From positions 62,001-126,000 of the forward strand of contig CACXPG010000004.1 in assembly GCA_902769525.1 (NCBI GenBank): 64,000 bases of DNA. The letters are read 5' to 3'. This stretch comes from an uncultured Bacteroidia bacterium (lineage in GTDB: Bacteria; Bacteroidota; Bacteroidia; Bacteroidales; UBA932). Under the pieces are notes generated by a model, which saw only the letters and a program-made list of their open reading frames with translations, had not been told where the DNA came from and searched no databases. The translations under genes and the position numbers were made by a program. Within the stretch, counting starts at the first letter, position 1; every line of letters begins with the position of its first letter. Positions 8,461 to 20,900 of the stretch are shown here, piece by piece.

Positions 8461-10475
8461 ATGACAAAAGAAACTATTCTATCTGAAGCGCGAAACATCC
8501 AAACCCTACACGATTTATTAGTACTGCTTAATAAAATAAAACTAGATGAGCTTGGAACTAAAGGGCATCCATTTACAATGCCTCAATTAAACTATTTCAT
8601 AAATCCCAAACGCAACAAGAATAATTACAAAACCTTTACAATTCCAAAAAAATCCGGCGGTATTCGACATATCTATGCTCCAAATCGAATTCTCAAATCT
8701 CTTTTAACTTATACTAATAAATTACTTCAAGCTTTTTATGACGAACCTCCTTTTGTAACAGGCTTTATTCCAGGGAAGTCAATAACAGATAATGCAGAAT
8801 TCACACCAAAAGAAATTATGTCTTTAATATTGACATTAAGGATTTCTTTCCAAGTATATCGCAAGCAAGAATATGGGGATGCTTAAATACAAAACCGTTT
8901 TTGTTTCCTCAAAATATATCTAATGCTATAGCAGGTTTATGTTGCACGGAAGTATTAGAAAATGGTCAAAACAAATATGCCCTACCCCAAGGATCCCCAT
9001 GTTCCCCTATCTTAAGCAATTTTGTTTGCCATAATTTAGACAGAAGGCTTTATAAACTATCGAAACAGCACAATGTTCATTATTCAAGATATGCGGATGA
9101 TTTAACATTTAGCAGCAACTACAATGCCTTTCAAGCTAAAGGAAAGTTCATAGAAATGGTTAAAAAAATAATTTCTCAAGAACATTTCTCAATAAATTCG
9201 GCAAAAACTAGATTGCAAAAAAGAAAGGAAAGACAAGAAGCCACCGGACTTGTTGTCAATGAAAAAGTCAATGTGACTAGAGAATTATTAAAAGATTTAG
9301 ATAATATTCTTTACATATGGGAACGTTACGGAGAAAAACGAGCTTTCATTAACTACCTTAAACATCACAATCTAAAAGCAAATAAAGTTTCAACTATCAT
9401 AAACGTTCCGAAATCCATCGAAGGCAAAATTGCTTTTATAAAAATGGTAAAAGGTGATTGCAAGTTAACACAATCTCTACAAAATCGTTTTAAGCAGATA
9501 TTATCATTCTCAGACAATAATCCTCTCATTTTACCAGTAAAAGAATTCCAATCAATAACAAAATCACAAGTTAAATACCGCCTAGAGAATGGAATAATAA
9601 TACCATATATTCTTTATCCTAACGGGAAGGAAAGCAATGCATTCATAAGCAAGAATCAAGCACGATCTATGTATGGATTATTAAACAAGAATTTATTGAC
9701 AGAAGATTATTTTATAAAACACTCTAGCATACTTATTCCAAAAGACAAACCAGAACATTGCATTTTAGTAAGCAAGTATTTGAACAAACAAACAAGTGAT
9801 GATAATACTGCATTAAAAATTCGGTGGGTCTTTAAAGCATTAAGAAGCTCTATTTCTAGACTTGTTACCAGTTTTAATGATAAGATTTGCCTGTCTTCGA
9901 TTAGATCAATTTATTACCACTTAAATCATTTTAGAACTACCAATATTGTGTCTTATTCGTTTAATGAGAATAAAAATCTTATCAACATAACCTTAAAGAA
10001 CAAAAATACTATTACAAAACTTGGCTCATATTCAAAAAATGATGTTAATCGAGCATTTGTTGATTTTGTTAGTTACTTAAGCAACATCAATGTAGATCTT
10101 AAATATGGTTCTACAAAGAACGAAATAATTGCATTCACAGAAGCACTAATTATAAGCAAAGATATTTATATAGAAATCCTTATATCGTACTATAGATCTC
10201 TCAGAAATGAGCAAAATGAAATAAAACTTAATGATCTTAGACATAGTTTGGAGATAATACCTGTAAATAAACTACTAAAAGTCAAAGAAATAAAGAATTT
10301 CAAGTATGCAAAACATACCGCAAATAGTATAAAGTTATCTCAGTTAACTATGGAAAACGAATCTTTATCCAATAGAATAATTAGTCTTGAATCTGATAAC
10401 AAAAACCTTAAGAATATAATATACAACAAAGATTCTGAAATTAAAAGACTATCAAATAATAAATGGTACCACTAG
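8461..10475 (+). pseudogene. Retron-type reverse transcriptase, frameshifted
   Basis: Two frames (8461-8886 and 8901-10475 in the ORF sense) together encode one RT homologous to the intact one at 23380-24924. Near base 8800, right after DNAE, one T seems missing. Reading on in the other frame restores NYVFNIDIKDFFPSIS, the catalytic-Asp block, and then LPQGSPCSP and YADD (9090-9101). The break falls in the NAxxH motif that marks retron RTs. The C-terminal extension, about 300 residues longer than the RT core, is Lys/Asn-rich and ends in a coiled coil (LESDNKNLKNIIYNKDSEIK). The ATG at 8461 is chosen because MTKE matches the start of the intact RT. It is inactive unless the shift is recoded or a sequencing error. 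Confidence 0.85.
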
Positions 10476-10877
10476 TGTCCGGAGAAATAATCTCCGATAG
10501 GTTTTAATTTATTTAATTTTGATAACTTACAAGGCTCGGAAAATTTTTCGATTAGAACTTCGGTAATTTTGCGGTAGGCATCAAGACGCCATCCGCAAGT
10601 CATGAATAAAGGAAAAACAATCTTCGCACAAATTATGTCTCTCTTCAACGAATATGAGTTCCAGAAGTCTGTCGACCGCTACAAGGGCGACCGTCACGCC
10701 ATCAAGTTCAGTTGCCGTGACCAGTTTATGGTTATGAGCTTTGCTCAGTTTACCGACCGATCTGGTCTGAGAGATATTGAGACTACACTTAACCTCTGTG
10801 GAGACCTCTACAGATCCGGTATCAAGGTGATGCCAAAATCTACGCTTGCCGAGGCCAACGAGAAGAAGGATTGGAGG
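10476..10877 (+). mobile_element. Truncated IS4-family insertion sequence (DUF4372 transposase N-terminus)
   Basis: The frame from 10602 encodes MNKGKTIFAQIMSLFNEYEF, then FSCRDQFMVMSFAQFTDRSGLRDIE and STLAEANEKKDW. This is the N-terminal DUF4372 region of IS4-family transposases common in Bacteroidetes. Homology stops after the DW at about 10875, exactly where the left end of an IS3-family element begins, and the catalytic domain is missing. Its left end abuts the RT stop codon: TGTCCGGAGA with a CGGAGA/TCTCCG hairpin follows at once. That hairpin could be the IS end or an RT terminator. Confidence 0.75.
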
Positions 10878-10935
10878 TATACTACTGCCATAAATTTGAA
10901 CAGGTGCCTAAGTTAAATTTTAATACATTGGCGCT

Positions 10936-11193
10936 ATGAAACGTACAAGACGCACATTCGATTCAAAATTCAAGGCTCAGGTGGCAATTGAGGCAATCAG
11001 GGAACGGGCAACACTCAATGAAATCTCAGCCAAGTATGGTGTATCACCAGTGATGATCAGCCGCTGGAAGAAGGAGTTTCTGGAAAATTCCGCAGCTGCT
11101 TTCGAGACGCCCAAGACTAGTGATTCTGCATTAGAGAAAGATCGGGACAGGTATCTCCGGAAAATCGGTGATTTGGAGCTACAGTTGGATTAA
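10936..11193 (+). CDS. IS3-family transposase OrfA (HTH protein)
   Basis: 85 residues beginning MKRTRRTFDSKFKAQVAIEA, with a helix-turn-helix at about residues 20-45 (TLNEISAKYGVSPVMISRWKKE), the classic IS3/IS150 OrfA DNA-binding region. It binds the terminal repeats in intact elements. It ends at LELQLD, earlier than usual, because the coiled-coil/frameshift region that leads into OrfB seems shortened. Confidence 0.8.
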   Translation: MKRTRRTFDSKFKAQVAIEAIRERATLNEISAKYGVSPVMISRWKKEFLENSAAAFETPKTSDSALEKDRDRYLRKIGDLELQLD

Positions 11194-12013
11194 TCAATCC
11201 CCACAGCAAGATCAGCATCTCGAAGCAATGTCAGATTTTGGGCTTTAGCCGAGGTGTCCGTTATTATGTCACCAAAGGGGAAAGCGCAGAGAATGTGGAA
11301 ATTATGCGTGAGATAGACACTGCCCATCTTGAGTATCCGGCAAAAGGCGTCCTTGGCATGACGGATTATCTTAGGCTTCATAACTACAAGGTCGGAGAAA
11401 GGCGTGTAAGACGTCTGATGAGAAAAATGGGGATAGAGGCTGTCTGCCCAATGAAGACACTCAGCCGTCTTGGAAAGGCAATCTATCTCAAGCCCTATTT
11501 GCTGCGGCATCTGGACATTACACACAGGAATCAAGTATGGTGCATAGACATTACCTATATACCTATGTGAAGAAAGGCTTCCTGTACATGACTGCCATAA
11601 TAGATGTCTTCTCCAGATTCATTGTCGGATGGGAACTGCATAACAGTCTCGACGCCTCCAACTGCATCTCGGTTCTTAGGACGGCCACATCAAAATATGG
11701 TGCTCCTGAGATTATAAATTCGGACCAGGGAGGTCAGTTCACTTGCAAGGACTGGATGGCAGAATGTGCCAAATACCCTGAAATGCAGGCTAGTATGGAC
11801 GGCAGGGGAAGGGCGAAGGACAATATCTGGATTGAAAGATTTTGGAAAACGATAAAATACGAGTATATTTACATAAACCCGGAAGAGAACGGGACTGATT
11901 TATTTAACGGAATAAAAAGATTTATAGAAGATTACAATTATCACAGAACACATCAGGGTATTGAAAGGCAGATTCCAGCAAAGCTGTATTTCAGCCAGAA
12001 GATACCCGCTTAA
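11182..12013 (+). pseudogene. IS3-family transposase OrfB (rve integrase), frameshifted
   Basis: The frame upstream of 11238 reads INPHSKISISKQCQILGFSRG, the usual OrfB beginning, with no ATG. The core then shows VWCIDITYI (first Asp), NSDQGGQFT (second Asp) and NIWIERFWKTIKYEY (Glu), the DDE triad. A frameshift at about 11567-11572, within IPM/KKGFLYMTAIIDV, splits it into two frames (to 11570, and 11537-12013). Autonomous transposition is unlikely. Confidence 0.82.
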
Positions 12014-12122
12014 CTAAAAATTAATGGTAGCCTGTCTAAAAAACGATAGTAGTGTAATACCATTCACATTTAGATAATAATCCATTCTGTTTTCTCTATT
12101 TATCAATTTAAAAAGATATGTC

Positions 12123-12983
12123 ATGAAAAAAGTATTGTACATAATTGGCAATGGCTTTGACCTTGCACATAATATGAAAACTGGTTACGGGGATTTTAAG
12201 TCATTTTGCGAAAAACAGCCCAAACTATATCAAGAACTACAGAGGTTTTATGGTGATATACTTCATAGGGAAGGTATCAAATGGTGGTACCAGTTTGAAA
12301 ACAACCTTGGAAAACTTGATTATGAGTATATAATGAAATCTGATAAGACAATCCTCGCCTCTTCTAACTTGCTGACCTTCTTGACTAACCATATAAGAAT
12401 TCCCTTTGCTGAATGGCTGAAACTTATTACTATCCCAAATGTTCGAAGATTTAACCTAGAAGCTGGGGCATTGTTCTTCACTTTTAATTACACCAGTGTA
12501 TTAGAGGATCTGTATCATGTCCGCCCAGCCGATGTCTTTCATGTGCATGGCCATTTGAAGAACCCGGTTGAAGCAGACAATCTAATTATAGGGCATAACT
12601 TTTCAGAGAGAGAATTGTTTGAGGATTTCATTTCCAGATATCCCAATAGGACTGCACTTAATATGGATATTGTAGAACAATTATATGTTAGTGCTGCGAA
12701 AGGAGGGAAGAATGTAAATGGTATCATCAATCGTAACGAAGAGTATTTCAACAATCTATTAACAATCAATACAATTATCTGCATTGGATTCTCTTTCAAT
12801 GATTTCGACATGCCGTATCTAAAAAGAATCTTTGAGTCAAATGCAGATCAAACGAAATTGCAGTGGCAGGTATACTATTACGATAGGAGTGATGAGATGC
12901 GGTTTCAGAATCAACTGCAGGCCATAGGAGTAGATAAATGCAACATCATAACTCGAGATATTAGAAGCATTTATGCAGAATAG
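12123..12983 (+). CDS. AbiH family abortive-infection protein
   Basis: 286 residues. The start MKKVLYIIGNGFDLAHNMKT matches the glycine-rich N-terminal motif of AbiH. It is followed by ALFFTFNYTSVLEDLY, VFHVHGHL and LIIGHNFSE, the FNYT, HVHG and IGH blocks of the family, and near the C-terminus INTIICIGFSFNDFDMPYLKRI. AbiH gives abortive phage resistance in lactococci; its biochemical action is not settled, though the fold looks SIR2-like. No partner gene is adjacent: IS remnants lie upstream and the convergent retron 2 operon downstream. The 149-base gap to the helicase stop shows no gene. Confidence 0.85.
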   Translation: MKKVLYIIGNGFDLAHNMKTGYGDFKSFCEKQPKLYQELQRFYGDILHREGIKWWYQFENNLGKLDYEYIMKSDKTILASSNLLTFLTNHIRIPFAEWLKLITIPNVRRFNLEAGALFFTFNYTSVLEDLYHVRPADVFHVHGHLKNPVEADNLIIGHNFSERELFEDFISRYPNRTALNMDIVEQLYVSAAKGGKNVNGIINRNEEYFNNLLTINTIICIGFSFNDFDMPYLKRIFESNADQTKLQWQVYYYDRSDEMRFQNQLQAIGVDKCNIITRDIRSIYAE

Positions 12984-13132
12984 TACTCCGCTTGATACAA
13001 TTATATGCAACAATTTGTTTCACAAGAAATAATATAAAATAATGAATCTGGTAAATAAGGCACTGTCCTATAGTTTGTGTAAATGGTATATCTGGGAAAG
13101 CATAACTTTAACTAGCGAAACCAATGAGAAGA

Positions 13133-14929
13133 CTACCCCAATCTCTCACAATTAGTAATATATTGTTTTACTAAACCTTTGAATTTGTAGATTTGAGACA
13201 AATTTGTGTCTGAAATAATCAAGGTTGTACTCCGAGAACGGCTGGTAGCAACATTAAAACGGTGTTCCTCTAATGCAAATGCTGCGTAATAACTCGGTAG
13301 ATACAGAATGCAATAATCTACGGTCATGCCCTGGACTCTGTCCACAGTTTCTATTGTCAAAGAGACTTTTCTATCTGCATTTTGATATCGTCTTTGAATA
13401 GCTTTAACACTATCTTTAAAAGGACAGATGATTGCCAAATCAAAACGCTTTTCTTCGTCTTCCGGGCATGCGTTTTCTAGGTTTTTAATAACATCCCCAA
13501 TCAGCCTAGACGCCGTCTCGGTGAGAATGGGGTTTGAACTGTTATCCGTACAATAGAAGAGAGAGCCTCCTTGTGCAGGGAACAGATTCTCGGGACATCC
13601 AGGAAAAAAAGGGCGCTCAACGGGAACGGACTTGAGTTTAGTATTCCCATAGAAAATACTTGTTAAGGCTGCGCTTCTTTCGGTAAGGCGGAAAGATGTT
13701 GTCACCACAAAACTCTTTGCACCTGCCGCTATAGCAAAGGCTTCAAGGCCACGGCTTTCTCTGACCTGATCTTCCACATACAAAAGCGGATTATTTTGCC
13801 CACTTACGATAGGCGGCATTTGCCGTGGATCGCCAACTATTAGGCAGTGATTCCCGAGACGCCTAAAAGCATTGATGGTCGTATAGAATGTTTGGGACGC
13901 TTCTTCAATTACCAACAGATCGAACATTCCATCTATATCATCGTCATCTCCCTGATACTTGTCAGAGAAAACACCGGACAATAAATAATTTGTCGTACAA
14001 AGAAGGTGTCCTTTGGCCGGACAGATCTTGTTATCAGTAAACTCTACACCAGGTATTTTTTTCTTCTCATCGGCAGTTAATCGGGTCTTGTATACCACCC
14101 CACTCTCTATGCTCTCTTTAAGAGGTTCCTGTGAACATAGCTCAACAAGTCCTTTATTTGTCATTGTAGTACTACAGACCGATTTCCCTTCTTTTAGATA
14201 AGATGCTATAATTTGTGCAATGGTGTAACTCTTCCCGGTTCCGGGAGGCCCTTGAAGGATGCAGCAGTTTTCCTTCTCAAGGGTCGCCATCAAAGTGTCA
14301 GCTATCCCCGTTGGGTTTTCGGGATTGTATTCTAGGGGGACAGGATTCCAATCATCAAGAACAATGGGCTTGTCGTAATTCAACAAAGGGTCGTCTACAT
14401 TCCTCATTATAAACCGAGACATATTGAGGAAGAAATCCTTTGGCGGATAGTTCTCAAAGATGAGCAGCATAGGATGAAGGCCTTTCGCTAGAGCATCTTT
14501 AAGTGACGCGTACATCGCCAAGGAAACAGAACCGCAACAGACATAATCATATCCAGGAGCCTCCCCTCTAGTATATGAGACTGCTTGAATATCAGACGAC
14601 TGAGTGTAATAACGTGAGTCTTTAATAAACTCGTCAAATGTACATTCCCATTTATGCGCATTTGTTCCCAGTTCCTCCCTTGCTGTTTTGCGCACGACGA
14701 CGAAACTCTTCAGGTACCTTAACCTGGGAGCGCCACCTTTATCAAATCTAACGACGACTTGGCCGCGTTGTTCATCAACACGATCCGCATAACCGACATT
14801 TAAGAAGTCATCTTTGAACAGGTCTTTGACCTTACATCTGCGACTCCTCATATGGTCCCGGTCCTGGGCTCTTGCTTGTTCGCGAAAGAACTCTTTTACA
14901 TGTTCTGCTTTACTATTTCTCATTATCAA
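13133..14929 (-). CDS. UPF1/DNA2-like SF1 helicase, last gene of the retron 2 operon
   Basis: 598 residues. Motif I GPPGTGKS is at 227-234, motif II LLVIEEAS at 338-345, motif III GDPRQMPP at 366-373, an SFR segment at 412-414, motif V VDRVQGMT at 529-536 and motif VI RFNVATSRSR at 557-566. This is the AAA_11/AAA_12 (UPF1/DNA2/SMUBP-2) layout. Motif II has EE in place of DE, as in some family members. The N-terminal 200 residues are not recognised and may carry an RNA/DNA-binding domain. The ATG overlaps the TGA of the giant ATPase gene by four bases, so translation is coupled. Expected activity is ATP-driven 5'-3' nucleic-acid unwinding. Confidence 0.87.
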   Translation of the reverse strand: MIMRNSKAEHVKEFFREQARAQDRDHMRSRRCKVKDLFKDDFLNVGYADRVDEQRGQVVVRFDKGGAPRLRYLKSFVVVRKTAREELGTNAHKWECTFDEFIKDSRYYTQSSDIQAVSYTRGEAPGYDYVCCGSVSLAMYASLKDALAKGLHPMLLIFENYPPKDFFLNMSRFIMRNVDDPLLNYDKPIVLDDWNPVPLEYNPENPTGIADTLMATLEKENCCILQGPPGTGKSYTIAQIIASYLKEGKSVCSTTMTNKGLVELCSQEPLKESIESGVVYKTRLTADEKKKIPGVEFTDNKICPAKGHLLCTTNYLLSGVFSDKYQGDDDDIDGMFDLLVIEEASQTFYTTINAFRRLGNHCLIVGDPRQMPPIVSGQNNPLLYVEDQVRESRGLEAFAIAAGAKSFVVTTSFRLTERSAALTSIFYGNTKLKSVPVERPFFPGCPENLFPAQGGSLFYCTDNSSNPILTETASRLIGDVIKNLENACPEDEEKRFDLAIICPFKDSVKAIQRRYQNADRKVSLTIETVDRVQGMTVDYCILYLPSYYAAFALEEHRFNVATSRSRSTTLIISDTNLSQIYKFKGLVKQYITNCERLG

Positions 14930-17900
14930 TCAATTTCTGTCGATGCATTATCCAGATCCGCAGCAGATGTCGTAAAGAAGACATCAGATGCACCTTGAGT
15001 CTTTATTGGAATCATCGCATAGTAATCTCCTGTTCGAGACTCTAACGATCCGGAGTAAAACTTATCCATTATTTCTCCCTTGTTTTGCCCAGTAACTTGA
15101 ATAAAGATTGCAGTATTCTTCACCCAATCTAGAATCTGTTCCTGGGTGTAGAAGTACTTGAATTTACTTGCTCGTTTACCAGCATAAACACAAATAATGC
15201 AACTCCCGTTCTTTACCTTATTCCAAATAGAAGGAGATATGTACAAGATACCCTTAGCTGCACTGCAGCGGTGAATGTATCGTCCATCGTGAAGAGGGAT
15301 ATCACGACTAGCCTTACCATTTTGGCGATAATCGTTTTTTATGAAGTCTATTTCGTCCTGTTCAGTCTCAAATCCTTGAGCCCGTAAACTATCCCAAAAA
15401 CGCTTTCTGGCAAGATAGTTCTGGTCAGCAATCTCCTCTCGGTCAACATTCAAAAGGTCTGCAAGAGTCTCATATTCTGCATCACTAAAATCGGACTGTT
15501 CAAGTTGAATTGGCTTAATGGAAGGCCCTTCTGATACCCAAGCGTTGCCCAATTGATTAGGTCTTCGCCACTGGCTTGTTCCGGCTGCGCTTCCTTTTTC
15601 AGGTCGTTCTTCTCGTTTGGCAGATGTTCCTGTGCTCCTTTCGCCAGAAAATGTCCTTTGTTTTTCCGGTTCTTTGTCTCCCACACCATCTACTTCTCGA
15701 CTTGTATCTGCATTATTCTCTTTAGGTTTATTTGAAGCCTCTTCAATGCTAGTCGTAGAGTCTTCTGTTGCATCTTCTCCGTCAATAAGTTCATCCTCGC
15801 CCAATTCATCATAAAGGCCCGGTTCAGGGTATGCGCTTTCCTCTTCTGCATTAGAAAGGTCCACGGTTGTCACCGCATCATCGGCAGCATTATCCCGAAC
15901 TCCTCCAGTGAGTATTTCTGTTTTACCAGATCCAGCATAATCACGACTTCCAGACGTAGGCGCTTCATTCGTAGATGGTTGCTGTACAGGATGTTCAATC
16001 CTATCATTAGTTCTTTCCGTTGTGGGGTCCATGTCTTCTTCAGGTTCAGACGTACTACCTACTGAAGATGTAGACTCTCTTGTAATATCGCGAGTGTCTG
16101 GCTCTTCTTCATCAATACCGAATGCAACCTTTTCTCTGTACGGAACACTTTCTGTCTTTCTTTCCTTGATAACGTTCCACCCCAACTGTTCCGCAACAGA
16201 CGGATATTCATTATAGAATAGTCTTTGAAAATCAGGATCCTTGCTGTAATAAGCACAGTACTTTTTCACAAAATTTACCAACCTCTTCCCAACCAGGTTT
16301 TCATCAATAATCTTCTTGACTATTTCATAATCGTCATCACAGGGTATCCAAAGAACTTCTTTGTCACACAGTTTTTCTACCAGTCCACCGAAAACGAGTT
16401 TATCTTGCCAGCCATACAAGTAATAGAAAGATGAGGTGTCTTTATCAAAATAACTGGTAAAAACATCACTCTGACAGATGTCGTTATTCAGCGTGCACTT
16501 GATTTCTATACTGTCGCACCGATAAAAGTGCAAAGATTCGATATCTTCGTTATACTTATTATAACTCTCAACCCAAGTCATTTTAAGATCTTGGGCGCCA
16601 TCAATAGCAGTCGCCAGTAATATGCTCTTGCGTTTCAGAACAGAAATAACATTCTCGGTTTCGTCAACATAATGCTCTGGAGTAACTACTTTAAAGTCAT
16701 TTTCATGCAACACTTGAACTCCAAGAACTTCACAGGCCGCTTCATAATCCAAATCAGAGAGCAATTCGTCGTGGATTATATGACTATCTGTTTGAAAATG
16801 CCTACGGTAGTACTTATCTTTATCATCCCTTCCTATGCCATAAAGCCCTTCAATTCTTACCACTTCATTCTCGCCATTTAACCAAAGTGCGTTTTCACGC
16901 CCTCGATATTCACTAATATCTTCCTTAGTTACTGCCTTTTCTTTTTTCAAAGCAATTAACCTTGCAACTGCACTTGTCCGGTACAAGTCATCCGGCTCAG
17001 AATTCAACAACACCTCATAGCAGTGGTTTTTCTCCAAATCACTCTTTAGAGGAAGACTAAAAATCGGATTCTGTTCTTCTTTTCCGTCTTTAAATGAAAT
17101 CCTTTCAGGAATACTCTTATGAACAAACCAATCGTCTGCATCAGAGATAAAACGGTGATATTGTTGAAGGCTCTCACTATAGATACCGCTCGGAAGGTAG
17201 ACTTCATTTTCGCAAGGCACGCAATCAACATCATTTAACACCCCATCTTGCACAAATTTCTTCATGCGTTCAAAGCTATACCTAGTCTTTATGTATTCTG
17301 ACCAAATGTATACCGTGAAACGGTGATTTTCAGACAGAAGTGGAATATCTTCTTCCTGGAACTCTCTATGAACCTTCGCCTGTCTGGAAAGGAAATCTCT
17401 GAGCGTTGTTTTCTTAATCCCTAGACTAAGGTAATGATCTGAAATATAATCCAAAGAAGCGATACCGAATCTCTCAAAATCGCAAATCTCAGCACCATAT
17501 TGAGTCCCTAATGTGAGATCTGAACCATGTTTGAAATGCCCCTCCTTGTTTTTTAGCAAAAGGGATTCATAGGAAACATCTAGATCTAACTGGTTCCTTT
17601 CATCGAGGATAACGACTTCTTTAATAAATTTGTCATGAATGCTTGTTTCCTGGTTACCTAAGTACTGCTTAACTTTTCTTGTTGCCCATTCTATGTTACT
17701 GTTAATCCGGTGCATGGAATTAACGTCCTCAGCTATTCTTCTGAAGAATATACATTGAACAGTACTATATTCGTCCGAAATCTCATCATTTAGTTTGATG
17801 AAAGTCATTGGCTCAGTAAGTCCATCTCCCAGGAAGAGAACATCTGTTACAGGGAGATATTCCCCGGATCTAGTCTTGACATTAAGTTTTGAAAGCGCAG

Positions 17901-20900
17901 AGAGGACTTCTGGTTGCGTGTGGTCAAACAGCTGCTGATTCTCAAAAATAAGCTGTGGCGTAATATCATCTTTACGGCTTTCCAAAGAGGGCAGAATGCT
18001 TCGCAGAATGATATCGTCATTGCTTGACAGGAATCCACTTTTTTCCCACATCTTGAACCAAGCCGCCTTTGTTTCTTGCTCTCCATCTTGCATGTAATCG
18101 GGGCAAATTATCAATGATTCTGGGCTATAGTCCTTTAAGACGTCTTCGATGTGCGTAGCAGAGGCGAAATACTCTTTCGCAATGTAACAAGGAGTATCAG
18201 TTTCGAGTTTCTTAATGACACTCTCATCTTGTCCAGCCTCTCTACATTTAACAGGAATACTTGAAAGGATTGTCTTAATATCAGACTTCCCAAGACTGCT
18301 TCCTAGTCTTTGAACGAGCCTCCATAATTCAACATTTAAAGCCTCATCCGTAAAATCATTCTCGCCAGTAGTCAATAACTCAACTAAACGATCACTATCA
18401 ATCTGCTTGGCGCCTAATCCTTCTACCCAATACGCTTTATTGTCAGCCGCAGTTCCATCCTGGTACTCTAGGCCAATACCACCGTTCTCAAAGTTTACAT
18501 AAAGAGCCGTATTTCCCAAAATGGTTAAAACCGCGTCATTTATTAGTTCCTGACCAGCTGCTGATGGAATAAGAGTTCCATTGCTGTTTATCACAGGAGC
18601 TTTTGAAAGGCCTGCGATGGCGGCCGGTGAGAATAAACTACGGTGATCTTTAAAATACTTATGGAACGACAGATTCTTTTCTTTATCACCCAAAGAGGTC
18701 TTTAGAGAAGATTCTCCCAAGTTTGCAGTGATGACCTTGGTCAGAAAGTCTTCCGGCGAAAACTCAACCAAACCAAGTTTACCTAAAACAGTAAGGCATA
18801 CCGCAGGATTTCCAGCTGGAACATACTCATTAGAGACAACACTTATATAATCGTCAGGCAACCAATCGAGTGACTGAACAGATTCTGCTTCTTTTGAGTA
18901 CAAGTAGAATCTCTTAAAACCGGACGGACCTTCGGTAATGTTCCCTTGACTGTTCACAAACGGATATGATTTCCCTGCAAATGGATTACTGTCGTCTGCG
19001 AAAGCTGAGCTTGCGGTACTGCAAACAAAAGATATAAAATCATAGTTTGCCACCTTCCTTGAATCGCAATCTGCTTCGTTTTCTGGAGCCGAAACTTTTG
19101 ATAAGATATCATCAAGGTGCTTCTTGATTACTCGTTTGAAGAAGGTGCTTGGATTCAGAACCTTGATCCCGAACTTATCTTTCAAAAACGATTTTCTATT
19201 TTCGTCATCAGTGTCATTCTTAAAATATCCCGAGTATAAGGAGTACATCCATCCCGCCTCTGCCCAAGGCTTATTTGCATAGATATCAAAGTCTTTGGAC
19301 GCAAAGAAAACACATTCATCCTCCGGGGAGACGTATGCTATTTTTCCTGTTGAATCTATAGCAGCCAGGTGGAACTGCTTAATTTCCTTATTTTGGAGGT
19401 CTTTCTTATCCCAACGCAGAAATTCAAAGAAATCAAGAGCTATGTCTATTGAAGAAGCAATTGACGTGTTGATTCCTTCAAGATGTGATTCCTGCAAGAT
19501 AATGTCATCATATAAAGAGGTGAACGTACAGTCTTTAACACCATTCTTCTTAAAATAGGCCACCACCTTATCTTTATCAGTAGAGAGGTATTCATCTATG
19601 ACGACATTGAACCAATCCTTCTTTATGAATTGTTTTTTTCTTGCTATTTGAGCAAGATCTCCGTTAAAATACAGAAGACCTTCAGCCTTATCAATACAAC
19701 CTGTATCAACAAATATGGGAAAGGTTGATAATGGCGTATCTATCTCTGCCGTGGCAAGGAAATGGATGAATTTTATAGAGTTTTCCTTGACCTTCAGTTT
19801 TGAAATAGTTTCTTCTTTATTCTCTTCAGATAGAAGAACCGAACTCACAAACTTACTCGGACTGAATGATGCCCATTTGAAGGATGCTTTCAGGTTATCA
19901 GCGTCACCAAAAATACGAGCGTAATCTACCTCCTTTTGATTCAACCTATGTAATTTGTCATGCAAAAAACCAAGGTCATCCTTGTATTTTTCAACGTCCA
20001 AATACAGAGTCTCAGAGGTTTTTAGAGTCTTATCTGCTTCATCGATAAACATCGCACATGTGGCGAAGCTACCTTTTTCGCGGTAATCAAGAATAAAGTG
20101 AAGCCAATTACAGTTGTTATCTTCATCAGTTAACCAAGTCTTAAACGACTCATTATTAAATGCCGCTAAGAGATGTGAAACAGTGAGAGGGTTATCCTTG
20201 AAAAGACTATGGAGCTTTTTGAAAGAATCACATTCACGTAATTCTAAAACAGGGAAATACCTTCCAGTGAAACCGGTGAAACTACACAGTTCAACATCGG
20301 TCATTATTTCCTTTGCGGAAATACCGGTGGCATCATAAACTGCTTCTTTGAGAGTGATATATTCTTTCTGCTCATTCTCCTTAATTACCGGAACGACAGC
20401 TAAACTATTCAGAGCCTCGTGAAAACCATTCTCAAAGGCAGTAATAAACGCCGCATATTTATGACCTCTATTCTGGCGACAATTATCAAAATCCGGAACA
20501 AGATCAAATACCGTGGAAGGCTTATACCCTTCTACAAGCAGATCTTTTAGCCATTCAGCGAACTTAGTTCCTGCAATAGTGGCGAATTTCTCGTTGACCT
20601 TAATGTTTGTTTTGAGCTCACTTCTGTCACCAGAAGGAACCATGTCTGTATTCATCAAAAAAGGGAAGCCGAATTGTGCCTGAGTCGGGAGGTAACAATT
20701 CACAGTAGCATTTCCAACTGGCTTCAAGACCTTTTCTTCTTTCTCGCATGCAAACAGAACTTTGGTATCTTCAAAATCCTCATACTTAGGAGGTATTTCA
20801 TTGGAAGTACTAATCTCCTTATTAATCTCATCCTGCTCTTCCTGAGTAAGAATATACTCATATGGCTCGGAGATAGCCCAGTTATCAGCTTTTTCTTTTG

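Larger units (their letters stand above)
10878..12056 (+). mobile_element. Degenerate IS3-family (IS150-like) insertion sequence
   Basis: The left end (TATACTACTG at 10878) and right end (complement reads TACACTACTA, ending at 12056) form imperfect terminal repeats that continue with ACAGG and TTAA matches. No target-site duplication is seen, since the left flank belongs to a truncated IS4 element. Inside are orfA (10936-11193) and a broken orfB with the DDE transposase residues. The element is probably immobile. Confidence 0.75.

Noticed and set aside
8226-8498. 90-aa minus-strand frame over the retron 1 ncRNA
   Set aside because: The region is explained by the a1/a2 stem and hairpins; the peptide has no recognisable features.
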